Source: Diplonema papillatum
Taxonomy: Eukaryota; Euglenozoa; Diplonemea; Diplonemida; Diplonemidae
Direction: 5' to 3'
Assembly (NCBI GenBank): GCA_030068145.1
Contig: JAPJBO010000630.1
Span: 1-64,000 of the forward strand
Length of the DNA: 64,000 nucleotides
In this document: piece after piece, positions 44,124 to 53,132 of the stretch
Numbering within the stretch: the first letter of the stretch is position 1
Layout: every line of letters starts with the position of its first letter
Position numbers and translations under genes: made by a program
The notes under the pieces: model-generated
What the model was told of the DNA's origin: nothing
Database searches by the model: none
What the model saw: only the letters and a program-made list of their open reading frames with translations

Positions 44124-45125
44124 GCACGGCTACCTCCTGCTTCCCTTTGGGCGAGCCCAACTCGCGTCCCACTCCTACCCGCGGGGCTGGGGGGGAGAAG
44201 GCTGGCGGGCTTCGGTACTACGCTGCGGCGGCGTGTTCAGTCCAACATGTTCCGCTCCTTTTCTCTTTCGAGGAGCAGCAGGGGGAGGGACGGGTAGGGT
44301 TCGGGGCGTGCCGCCCGACCACTCTTTTTCCTTTTCACCTGGGAGGGCGTTTTTTCGGCGTGGTATATGGTAACAACTGGTCTCGGCTTCGTATTTTCCG
44401 GCGATGCCTCGCGCAGTCCGTTGCCTGTGACGGCGTTCTTTTGGTTGGTGTTTTAAAATTACTTACATTCGCTGCTGATCTGCTGATTGGCTCTGCGTGT
44501 GTCTTTTCTTTTCTAGCGGCGGCGGGACATTCCGCTACTGAGCTGGGTTTGCGATAGTCATAGATTCTGGGCATTTCTACCCCACGTCAATTGCCCAAGC
44601 ACTCGCTCTATAGCCATGCGGGTCGGCGGATTCGACTTCGTTGACTAAAACGTGTCCTCAGCCCTTTCACGGCAGCGCGTTGGCTTTCTGGCAAAGCCGT
44701 CGGAAGATCTTGTTTGTGCGCACTAGCGAACCTTTGGTAAGCCTCACGCAGTACGCTGCCAACCTTGTACTAATATTTAGTACAAACTATGCAATCGGCA
44801 ACACGAGAAGAAAGAAGCGGGGCGCGGAATGGTTGGTAGGTACGACAGACCCTCTGCCCGAACTGCGGGGCTGGGCCAGGTATTCGTGCGTGTAAATGAA
44901 AAAAAGGGTCACAGGTAGCCCGACAGGGCTGGCAACACCCGGGTATGTATGGGTGCATACTTCCGGTCACTTGGCTGGTCAGCCGCGTGCCAGGTCAAAT
45001 TAGTCAGGTTGCTGGAAGGATCAGGCTCGGACTGGTTAGTTGGCTGGGCGTTGTTTGACTTGACTGTGGCCAAGACCTTGCTGAGGGTGCGGTACTCTTC
45101 AAAAAGTCCAAGCCGTTAGTGGGAG
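44124..45125. other. No gene; family E copy at about 44700-44815
   Basis: The family E motif TTTGGTAAGCCTCACGCAGT, then ACGCTGCCAACC and TACTAATATTTAGTA, matches 53420-53480 in the LEA2-like gene intron. Confidence 0.55.
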
Positions 45126-45285
45126 GCGGGCAACTGCTCATGGACCAGTGCGGGTTGTACCGCAGCTGGCTCTAACTAGTGTCTCCTTGCTGCGAGGAGA
45201 ACTGTCACTCGCCGGAACGCCGGACAGCGGTCAGCGCTGTTTCGGGTGCCAAGCAGTCCAGGTTCAAGTCGCGGGCGGCTGCAGC
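45126..45285 (-). pseudogene. Remnant copy of the cyclase-type gene 3' end, outermost
   Basis: Degenerate match to 46190-46285 (ACTGTCACTCGC, GGTTCAAGTCGCGGGCGGC). It is the most decayed member of the ladder and is cut by a family 1 piece. Confidence 0.6.
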
Positions 45286-45337
45286 TCACACAAAACACAG
45301 GTAAATCTGGGCTTAGTGGCGGGCGTAAGCGTTGAAC
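45286..45337 (+). repeat. Family 1 fragment, inverted
   Basis: ACACAGGTAAATCTGGGC followed by GTGGCGGGCGTAAGCG and GTTGAACAATC. It sits at the end of a decayed gene copy. Confidence 0.85.
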
Positions 45338-45404
45338 AATCAATGTGCGCACGGCAAAGACCGGCGCACGGTGGGATTAGAGGCAGCAGTTAAAAGTTCG
45401 GTAA

Positions 45405-45735
45405 CAGCAAGTTCGGCGGCGAAGGTGAAGCAAAATTCGGGCGATGCTCAGCTCGAATGATGCTAAGTTCGGGCGAAGCTACGTTCTGGTGAAGCAAAGC
45501 TCGGCGTTGCTAAGTTCGGCGTTGGTGAAGCAAAGCTTGGCGTTGCTAAGTTCGGCGTTGGTGAAGCAAAGCTCGGCGTTGCTAAGTTCGGCGTTGGTGA
45601 AGCAAAGCTCGGCGTTGCTAAGTTCGGCGTTGGTGAAGCAAAGCTCGGCGTTGCTAAGTTCGGCGTTGGTGAAGCAAAGTTCAGGCGATGGCGATGCTAA
45701 CTTCTGGCGACGATAAGTTCGGGCGGGGCGGGCAT
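45405..45735. repeat. 36-bp minisatellite
   Basis: Five regular units of GCTAAGTTCGGCGTTGGTGA plus AGCAAAGCTCGGCGTT (45490-45690), with degenerate units on either side. Confidence 0.95.
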
Positions 45736-45737
45736 AG

Positions 45738-46030
45738 CTGGGCGAGTAGTCGCACTACTGCCATCCACCAGTGCGGGTTGTACGCGCAGCGCTGGTGCCG
45801 GTACAGGCGGCCTCGGCGAAGGCCAGGCGGCCTCGGCGAAGGCCAGGCGGCCGTCAACTGCGCCGGCAGCAACCGGAAGACCCGCTCGCAGACCGTCGCC
45901 GCCGCCGGCGCCGTCGGCCGGAATTTGGGTTTCGCCCTCAGGCCCCCGGGGAACAAATGCGCCAGAGAAGGCGTCCGGTGCCTCTCCCTTCAGTTGAACT
46001 GAGCCGGCCCGCAACGACGCAGAGGCTCGT
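45738..46030 (-). pseudogene. Copy 2 of the cyclase-type gene 3' end
   Basis: Matches the last exon (HWWMA, CAYNPHW region, LLPAQLT, FPGG). It has a short triplicated GGCCTCGGCGAAGGCCAGGC tract that the gene lacks. Confidence 0.85.
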
Positions 46031-46122
46031 CTGCAGGCAGTACGCGCCTGCTTGCATCATAGAGCAGACCTCAGTCTGCGGGAACCTCGTTTCGGTCGAA
46101 TTCAAGCCATCGTTTCGGTCGC

Positions 46123-46570
46123 ATGTTTTCCTTCCCTTCCTTCCGCTTGCTCTCTATGGTTCACTACCGCCTCGAGAAGAACTGTCACTCGCAGCAGGAA
46201 CGCTGTCAGCAATGTCTTCCTCCACGCCGGGGCCCAAGGAATCAAGGGTCAAGTCGTTGGCGGGCGGCAGGCAGCTGCGAGAGTAGCCGCAGTAGGCCAT
46301 CCACCAGTGCGGGTTGTACGCGCAGTGCTGGTGCTGGTACAGGTCGGCGGCCTCGGCGAAGAAGGCCAGGCGGCCCGTCAGCTGCGCCGGCAGCAACCGG
46401 AAGACCCGCTCGCAGACCGTCGCCGCCGCCTGACGGGACTTGGGCTTCGCCTTCAGGCCCCCGGGGAACAAATGCGCCAGAGAAGGCGTCCGGTGCCTCT
46501 CCCTCCAGTTGAACTGCGCCGGCTCCGCAACGACGCAGAGGCTCGTCTGCAGGCAGTACGCGCCTGCTTA
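46123..46570 (-). pseudogene. Copy 1 of the cyclase-type gene 3' end
   Basis: About 95% identical by eye to 46614-47060 of the gene. It includes the stop-codon side and the codons for FPGGLKAKPKSRQ, with a small deletion in the VAAATVCE region. Confidence 0.9.
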
Positions 46571-46646
46571 CATCATAGAGCAGACCTCAGTCTGCGGAAA
46601 CCTCGTTTCGGTCGCATGTTTTCCTTCCCTTCCTTCCGCTTGCTCT

Positions 46647-49036
46647 CTATGGTTCACTACCGCCTCGAGAAGAACTGTCACTCGCAGCAGCAACGCTGTC
46701 AGCAGTGTCTTCCTCCACGCCGGGGCCCAAGGAATCAAGGGTCAAGTCGTTGGCGGGCGGCAGGCAGCTGGGAGAGTAGCCGCAGTAGGCCATCCACCAG
46801 TGCGGGTTGTACGCGCAGCGCTGGTGCTGGTACAGGTCGGCGGCCTCGGCGAAGAAGGCCAGGCGGCCCGTCAGCTGCGCCGGCAGCAACCGGAAGACCC
46901 GCTCGCAGACCGTCGCCGCCGCCACCTGCCGGGACTTGGGCTTCGCCTTCAGGCCCCCGGGGAACAAATGCGCCAGAGAAGGCGTCCGGTGCCTCTCCCT
47001 CCAGTTGAACTGCGCCGGCTCCGCAATGACGCAGAGGCTCGTCTGCAAGCAGTACACCGCATGCTCCCGCTTCGCGAGCCAGTCCTGCACGATCTCGTGG
47101 GCAACCGCCGACAGTACAATGTCGCCCCCACACGCCGCGCCGCAGAGGAGGGATGCCCTCATGAGCCCCGCGCCATAGACGCCGTGCCTGTCTCGGAGGA
47201 CCCGACATGAATCGACCGCCATCCTGGCGCGCGGCCCGTAGAACAAAGCGGGGGGGCGTTGCGTGTCGGTGGAGGGATGCCGTCGATCCCCGTCGTCCGA
47301 GTCCCCGCCGTCCTGCTGGTCGACAGTGCCGGCTATGGGGACGAATCGGGCGGTGTCGTAAGGGGAGCGGCCGCCCGGCTTGAAGGAGTCCTTTGCCGCC
47401 TCGACGCACAGCGCGGCGTAGGCCGCGGCCCGGGCCTCGGGCGTGTCCTTCGGCGCGTCGCCGGCGGCCAGGCGCGGGCAGGCGTCGTCGGCGGCGGCGC
47501 CCCGCGGCCAGTTGACGTGCTGCAGGGCCACCTGCAGCTGCAGCGCGAAGGCAGCCGCGTGCGCCGCCGCCGCGAACTCGAGCACCGCCCGGCCCGGGCC
47601 CGCGCGGATCACCGACACCCCGCCGCCGTTCGTCGGTTGCAACGCCCCGTGGATCGAACGCTCGGTGTCTGCGTTTTTTTTAGAGAGCAAGTTCGCTTAG
47701 GGATCCGGGGTTTTACAGTCTCCGAGTGACCATAGTCGTAAAGGTTCCTTCAAGGTATAGTATGTTAGTGTGTGTATCGTATCTGCTGTAGTGGCAGCAC
47801 GTGTGCTTGTGTGTGTATCTTTGTTGCCTGTTGCCGACTATTCGACTTATTTTAGCGCGCGCACTTATTATTTTTAGAGTGAAGGTTAGCTTGCGGATCC
47901 TCGGTTTTAAGGTCTCCGGGTGACCGTCGTCGACAGTGTTCTTTTATGGTGGATTACTAGATATGCGTATGTTTAGTGTTAAGTTCCTCGTGCGGTGTCA
48001 TTGTAGTATATTGCTGCTTCTGCGACTTGTGCCGTGCGCACTCTCGTTGCTGTTGAGACTAGTCATTTTGTGTTTTCCGACGATCCCGTATATGGACGTG
48101 CACGCCGACACCCCGCCGCCGTTCGTCGGTTGCAACGCCTCGACGATCGAGCGCTCGGTGTCTGCGTTTTATGAAGCCGTCGTCGAAAAGGTTCTTTTAT
48201 GGTATATTTACTAGGTGTGCCCATGTTTGGTGCTCATGCGGTGTGGTTGGTAACAGTCTGGTGCAGCTTCTCTTGTGACCAGTCATTCTTTTGTTTTCTG
48301 ACGATCCCGTATGGTACTTAGTCGGTGTTTTTCGACCGTTGTACTTGTCCCTTTGCATGGCACAGTTCCCGCGGGTTGGTACCAATTTTCTTTCGGGGAA
48401 ATTGCAGGATCGGCACGGCGAACCCCCTTACCGTAGTAACCTCAAACTATCGAGGTACCCTTCTCCCCATAAATGCCTGAGGAGCTGTCTTCGACGGGGC
48501 ATGAGTAGGGGATGGACCGGTTTCGTGACGACTGCTGGTGGATCTAAGAGGGGGTGCGGCTAAAAAGAATAGGCGCGATGTTTGTTTGTACGTGCCGGGG
48601 GAGGATTAGCCTGTTAGTGAGTGATAGTGCGTGCATATGATCGGTAGGCTAATCTTCTCCCAAACACGCTGCCAGCGTTCTCTTTCGTGTTTACAATTAA
48701 TTGTTATTACGAAAAACATACCGGGGGCTGCTGTGGACTCTTCAGGGTAGGGGACCGCGTTGACGTCGGCAACGCAGCGGTGGAGCAGCTCGTGCCACAT
48801 GGCGGGCAGGTTCGCGTACTTCCGCGAAAGCTGGTCGAAATCGTCAAGGCAGCAGAACAGCACCGCGGAACAAGGGGGGTCGGCGGCGAGAGCAGGCACG
48901 GCGTCCAGCCGACCCAGCGCTGTCGCCACGCCCTCCGAATGCGTCATCTGCTGCCGAGCCAAAACTCTGCGCTTCGAAAGCACGTGCTTCTGCCACCGGA
49001 CGACTGCACGCAGGGCCGCACTGTCGGCGCGGTAGT
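46647..49036 (-). CDS. Class III cyclase-type domain protein (diverged), two exons seen
   Basis: Exon 48722-49036 follows an acceptor CCCCCGCAG. Exon 46647-47668 follows AAACGCAG. The intron 47669-48721 starts GTATGT, and the frame is kept across it (GCC CCC G/AC ACC). About 445 codons are in view; the 5' exons lie further right. The first exon has a signalling-helix-like lead, then VLFCCLDDFDQLSRKY and MWHELLHRC, which align with the start of adenylyl-cyclase domains of trypanosomatids. The second begins VSVIRAGPGRAVLEFAAAAH and FALQLQVALQHVNWP, matching the helix after the second metal site. Later come FYGPRARMAVDSC and GGDIVLSAVAHEIVQDW, as in YYG..N.AAR and GGQ. The usual second catalytic Asp (GDSF) reads GPGR, so activity is doubtful. 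Partial copies lie on the left, and a 60-bp piece of exon 2's start is inside the intron. Confidence 0.72.
47695..48320. repeat. Family C array in the cyclase-type intron, with a copied exon edge
   Basis: Two to three family C units (GTCTCCG(A/G)GTGACC, TTCTTTTATGGT, GACGATCCCGTAT). At 48105-48168 a copy of the first 50 bp of the next exon, preceded by AAACGCAG, is embedded (ACACCGAGCGCTCGATCG on the minus strand). It is a potential decoy or alternative acceptor. Confidence 0.75.
48563..48719 (-). repeat. Introner-like family B, copy 3, at a 5' splice site
   Basis: Nearly identical to 8006-8160. Its left end begins 0-2 bases inside the intron: CCCCCG/GTATGTTTTTCGTAA on the minus strand. Confidence 0.88.
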
Positions 49037-49785
49037 CTGCGGGGGATGGTTGCTGTTCGTGCTGGTTTTGAGGGATAAGGAAAAGGTAAGAAATCTTTTT
49101 CCGGTGGCCTCCGTTGGTCTGGTAGTTTGTGCTACGTCCATTCTTTTACACTCGTTCTCTTCTCTACTCACTACTGTACGTACACTCTTTCGCTCTTCTT
49201 CTTTCTTTGGCTGGCCTAAAAAGACTCCCTGCGACCGACACCACTTCGCAATGAATGTGGCCTGGGCCCCCCACGTGCTCGTAGTCTGCGGTGGGTGGGC
49301 GTTTTTTGTGTTCAGATCCCGGTGGCCAACGCTCGCACGGATCAACGCTCGCAGGGATTCCTACTTCTCCGGCGTTTTATTGTGCCGATCAAAGCATGTC
49401 GTCATGGGTACAATCAATGAAGCCGGAACCCGCAAGTGGAAATCAATGACAAGCCAGTGCACCAAAGCCAATAGTCAAGAGTCGAAGAATGTAGAGTCAA
49501 ACGTCAAAAAGCGTTTCGAATCAGAAATCAAATGCCAAAGGTCAAAGGCAAAGATGCAAAAGCCAAGTGCCAAGGTTCAACATCAAGTCATCAAGTGCAC
49601 AGGTCGGTTCACCAATGATGCGGACGTTCAGTGCCCGACTGGACTCGCCTGCCGATGCTTCGCGCTTTTGAAGCCCAATCGACAAGTCAAGAATCGAAAG
49701 TTAAACAAACGTCAAAGCGTTTCAAGTCAGAAATCGAACCAAAAGTCAAAGGTCAAGATGCAAACACCGAGTGTAAGAAATCTGT
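49037..49785. other. Intronic or intergenic; GTCAAAG-rich repeats
   Basis: From 49430 to 49770 degenerate units such as GTCAAAGGTCAAGATGCAAA occur in two blocks. Between them, 49610-49680 is a decayed copy of the last codons and stop of the gene at 49786-50550 (GATGCGGAC.TTCAGTGCCC). A second CCGCAG/ACTAC acceptor-like site is at about 49290. Confidence 0.65.
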
Positions 49786-50550
49786 TCACACACCGATGAT
49801 GCGGACTTCCAGTGCCCGGCTGGACTCGAGCAGGACCGCCTGCCGATGGTTCGCGCTCTGAAGCTGATCGTCTCGCTCTCCGGCCGCGTAAGCCACGTCG
49901 CTGAAGGCCGCCCACATCTTTTTGAGCGTCGACAAGCAGCCGGCCGCCTCCTCTGCTATCTCATACTCGTCGGACTCAGGCACCAGCCGCCCGTGCTCCA
50001 TCATCTCTCGCGTCTTGTGGTAGATCACCTCGCACGCCCGCGTCATGCTGTGCAGATGGCGGTACAGCGCGTGCATGTCTTTGTCGGCGGGCACGACGTT
50101 GTCCACTTGGAAGGTAATTAAATCGTCGGGATCTCGCTCGTTTTGGGCGGGCTTGTCAGGTGCGGGAGATGGGGGGCTGGCGGTCGGGAGCCATTCGGGG
50201 TTGTCGGCTGGCGCGGCGCACGCGGCGGGGGTGCTGGGCGCGGCCGCAACCGCGTCGTCTTCTTGCTGCTGGAGCTTCTCCATGGCCGCGTGGATGCGGT
50301 TCATCTCGTCGATGCCGGCGACGAGGTCTTGCACCTTGCCCACAGCCTTGCTGATCGCGGTCCGGGACGCCGCCGATTGCTTGTGCGCGACTTCGAACTC
50401 GTCATCCGACTCATCGTCTTCCGGCACCCCCTGCGGGGCGATCTGGACTCTGACCGACAGCCTCCTCCCCTTCACAGCAGCAACAGGGCGAAGCCCTCCA
50501 CCGACCTTCCCCTTGTGCTGCTTCTTCCTTTCGAGCCCGCGAACGGTCAT
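49786..50550 (-). CDS. Hypothetical protein, coiled-coil, parent of two partial copies
   Basis: 254 residues from the ATG at 50550 (MTVRGLERKK). The frame upstream of it uses no ATG. A basic start is followed by an acidic patch (EDDESDDEFEV), a predicted helix (AISKAVGKVQDLVAG, MNRIHAAMEKLQQQE), an Ala/Pro linker, and a second helical part (DMHALYRHLHSMTRACEVIY). I recognise no domain. The 3' end has a decayed copy at 49610-49680. The 5' end is copied twice on the right. Only this copy continues past QQQEDD into the rest of the protein. Confidence 0.65.
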   Translation of the reverse strand: MTVRGLERKKQHKGKVGGGLRPVAAVKGRRLSVRVQIAPQGVPEDDESDDEFEVAHKQSAASRTAISKAVGKVQDLVAGIDEMNRIHAAMEKLQQQEDDAVAAAPSTPAACAAPADNPEWLPTASPPSPAPDKPAQNERDPDDLITFQVDNVVPADKDMHALYRHLHSMTRACEVIYHKTREMMEHGRLVPESDEYEIAEEAAGCLSTLKKMWAAFSDVAYAAGERDDQLQSANHRQAVLLESSRALEVRIIGV

Positions 50551-50600
50551 GTTTTCGTGCTCTGTCTCCTTTCGGCACTCCTGCGACAAAGTTTTGAAAG

Positions 50601-50683
50601 AAATACTCGAGGGACTGCCTTGTGCTCATTCCCCGGGACTAGGGGGAGAGAAAACAGAACAACAGGTCATTCTTGTTGCTTAC
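50601..50683 (-). repeat. Family 1 half-element joined to an exon edge, copy 1
   Basis: From AAATACTCGAGGGACTGCC to TTGTTGCTTAC. On the minus strand it gives GTAAGCAACAAG at its start (50683) and CTCTCCCCCTAG at 50639, directly after the exon copy ending GAAGACGAC. Confidence 0.85.
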
Positions 50684-50980
50684 GTCGTCTTCTTGCTGCT
50701 GGAGCTTCTCCATGGCCGCGTGGATGCGGTTCATCTCGTCGATGCCGGCGACGAGGTCTTGCAGCTTGCCCACAGCCTTGCTGATCGCGGTCCGGGACGC
50801 CGCCGATTGCTTGTGCGCGACTTCGAGCTCGTCGTCCGACTCATCGTCTTCCGGCTCCCCCTGCGGGGCGATCTGGACTCTGACCGACAGCCTCCTCCCC
50901 TTCACAGCAGCAACAGGGCGAAGCCCTCCACCGACCTTCCCCTTGCGCTGCTTCTTCCTTTCGAGCCCGCGAACGCTCAT
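50684..50980 (-). pseudogene. Partial copy 2 of the 50-kb gene (first 99 codons)
   Basis: From MSVRGLERKK to QQQEDD, about 97% identical to the parent. It ends at a GAC/GTAAGC junction. It could serve as an alternative first exon. Confidence 0.88.
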
Positions 50981-51030
50981 GTTTTCGTGCTCTGTCTCCT
51001 TTCGGCACTCCTGCGACAAAGTTTTGAAAG

Positions 51031-51121
51031 AAATCCTCGAGGGACTGCCTTGTGCTCATTCCCCGGGACTAGGGGGAGAGAAAACAGTACAACTACAAAG
51101 TGGGTCATTCTTGTTGCTTAC
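51031..51121 (-). repeat. Family 1 half-element joined to an exon edge, copy 2
   Basis: Same junction as at 50683 (GTAAGC at 51121, CTAG at 51069), with the ACCCACTTTGTAGTTGTAC core of family 1 better preserved. Confidence 0.85.
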
Positions 51122-51418
51122 GTCGTCTTCTTGCTGCTGGAGCTTCTCCATGGCCGCGTGGATGCGGTTCATCTCGTCGATGCCGGCGACGAGGTCTTGC
51201 ACCTTGCCCACGGCCTTGCTGATCGCGGTCCGGGACGCCGCCGATTGCTTGTGCGCGACTTCGAGCTCGTCGTCCGACTCATCGTCTTCCGGCTCCCCCT
51301 GCGGGGCGATCTGGACTCTGACCGACAGCCTCCTCCCCTTCACAGCAGCAACAGGGAGAAACCCTCCACCGACCTTCCCCTTGCGCTGCTTCTTTCTTTC
51401 GAGCCCGCGAACGCTCAT
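51122..51418 (-). pseudogene. Partial copy 3 of the 50-kb gene (first 99 codons)
   Basis: Another 99-codon copy starting MSVRGLERKK at 51418, with its 5' flank changed beyond CTTTCGGCGCTCC. Its period with copy 2 is 438 bp. The tandem unit contains the family 1 half. Confidence 0.88.
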
Positions 51419-53132
51419 GTTTTCGTGCTCTGTCCCTTTCGGCGCTCCTTCGACAAAATAGACAGCCAGTGCGTCCCCGCTGGTCCCCAAAAAGAGGATC
51501 ACCTCCTACCGTCTTTGTATCTGCCAAGTGGTGATCGCAGCGTGTGAAGAATCCGTGGGATGATCCGATACAGCTCTTTTCAGGCAGGCAAACAGGCCGG
51601 GGAACATGCAGTGCAAATGAAGAAGCTCTGGCAGCAAAAGACTGACTCTGAGAACACTTGACCGTGGCAAATGGCGTTTACGCACTGGACTTTGGTTTGG
51701 GTGCGTACAGTATTCGTGCACTCGCCTTCGTTATCGAAGCACATACGACGTACGCCTGAGGAGACCTCAGTGCCGTGTGGCCAACCTGGGATATCACAGG
51801 CCAGGGGTTACAAGCAAAACGGGATACGATCTGGGCAGCAAACTCCGGGAAACGGACTGGAGTGTCTGAGCGAGAAAGGTTGCTTCATGGCGAAGGTACT
51901 GAGTCGGGCGTACTCCTATCCAAGCTGCGGAGTCGCGGAGTTGGCCTGTGGTTTCTCGGAGAAGGGGAAACGGAGCTTCACGTAACAAGCCTCCAACAGG
52001 GCAGACTCTCAAAGCGTTTCCATCCTGTGATGGACGAAAACGGAAACGTTTTCATAATCTGCACTGTCGGAAGCTTGGCATACGCATTGCGTTTTCCCCC
52101 ATGGGGAAAACTCATGAGTTTTATGACCTCCGAAATGGAGAATCTGAGGCGCGTTGGAAAGGTCTTTTCCAAGCTGAAAGTGCAGCGCACCAATGTCCTC
52201 GGTTCTGGCTTCTTCGACTCAACTGGCGAAAGGTTAAAGGCAGCGTTAGCCCTTTGGTGATTGCAGGATATGACAACTCTGCCCGGATAGAATGCGCTGT
52301 GTACACACCTCCTAATGATTGAGGCGAAGGGTGTGTGGTCGAGGGAGGCACTCAACGCGAATCGGAAACGGTTTTGCGGCGGGCAGCTGTGCTGCAGTGT
52401 CTCAGCTAGAAAGGCTGTCTTTCACGCAAGGGCAGCCTGCCCCACCCCCCCGTGCTCAGGGTTCGATATGAGGTGAAGGTACGTAGATGTCGGCTAGTAC
52501 GTGGTAAGCTCACAGCATTTGGTCTTAATCAACGTGTGCTGCCGCGTGGATGAAGGCATCTCTTGGTCGGAGAACTACGGGAGACACAACCATGTCGCTA
52601 GAAGAATCGAGTCTCGGTTGCGCAAGGCAGGCCCCAAGCCGCTTCGTGCAACCCACAAGGATGCCCCGTTCAGGTGTGCACTCACAGGGTCCCCGATCGC
52701 CGCTTAACCTTGGCGCAGCTGCTGCGGCCGCAGCAGAACCCCGCAACAAAGGCGCGCGCAACCGGAGTGTGCGCAGGTCATACCGCTGGCGTTGCTCAGG
52801 GTAGTCGAAGGCCTGACAATCACACTAATGCAAGAAATTTACTACCGCTGGCGTTTGATGACATCATGACATCAACCACGACCACTGCACACGGTCACGA
52901 CTAAATAACCGCGTGGCGCACCCGCCTCGCGAAACTTTGTGTTGGGAAATCCTACCCAGCCGTTGCAAGCAATGGGCAATCAACGGGATTCCTCGTCACG
53001 TCGATGGGCACGGACAAGCAGCGTCTTGATAGAGTTGGAACCTGCCGCGTGGTTGGGGGTAAGACAGGCCCGTCATAGCATCGGGTAGAAGCGAGACGCT
53101 CGTTTTTTTTTTTTTTCTCTCTTGAAAGTAAG
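51419..53132. other. No gene recognised
   Basis: No member of the main repeat families and no recognisable protein. An Ala-rich frame near 52525-52761 reflects a CTGCGGCCGCAGCAG palindrome. Confidence 0.45.

Noticed and set aside
45126-45285. GGTTCAAGTC phrase as a tRNA B-box
   Set aside because: It falls in a decayed copy of the cyclase-type gene end, with no matching A-box or stems.
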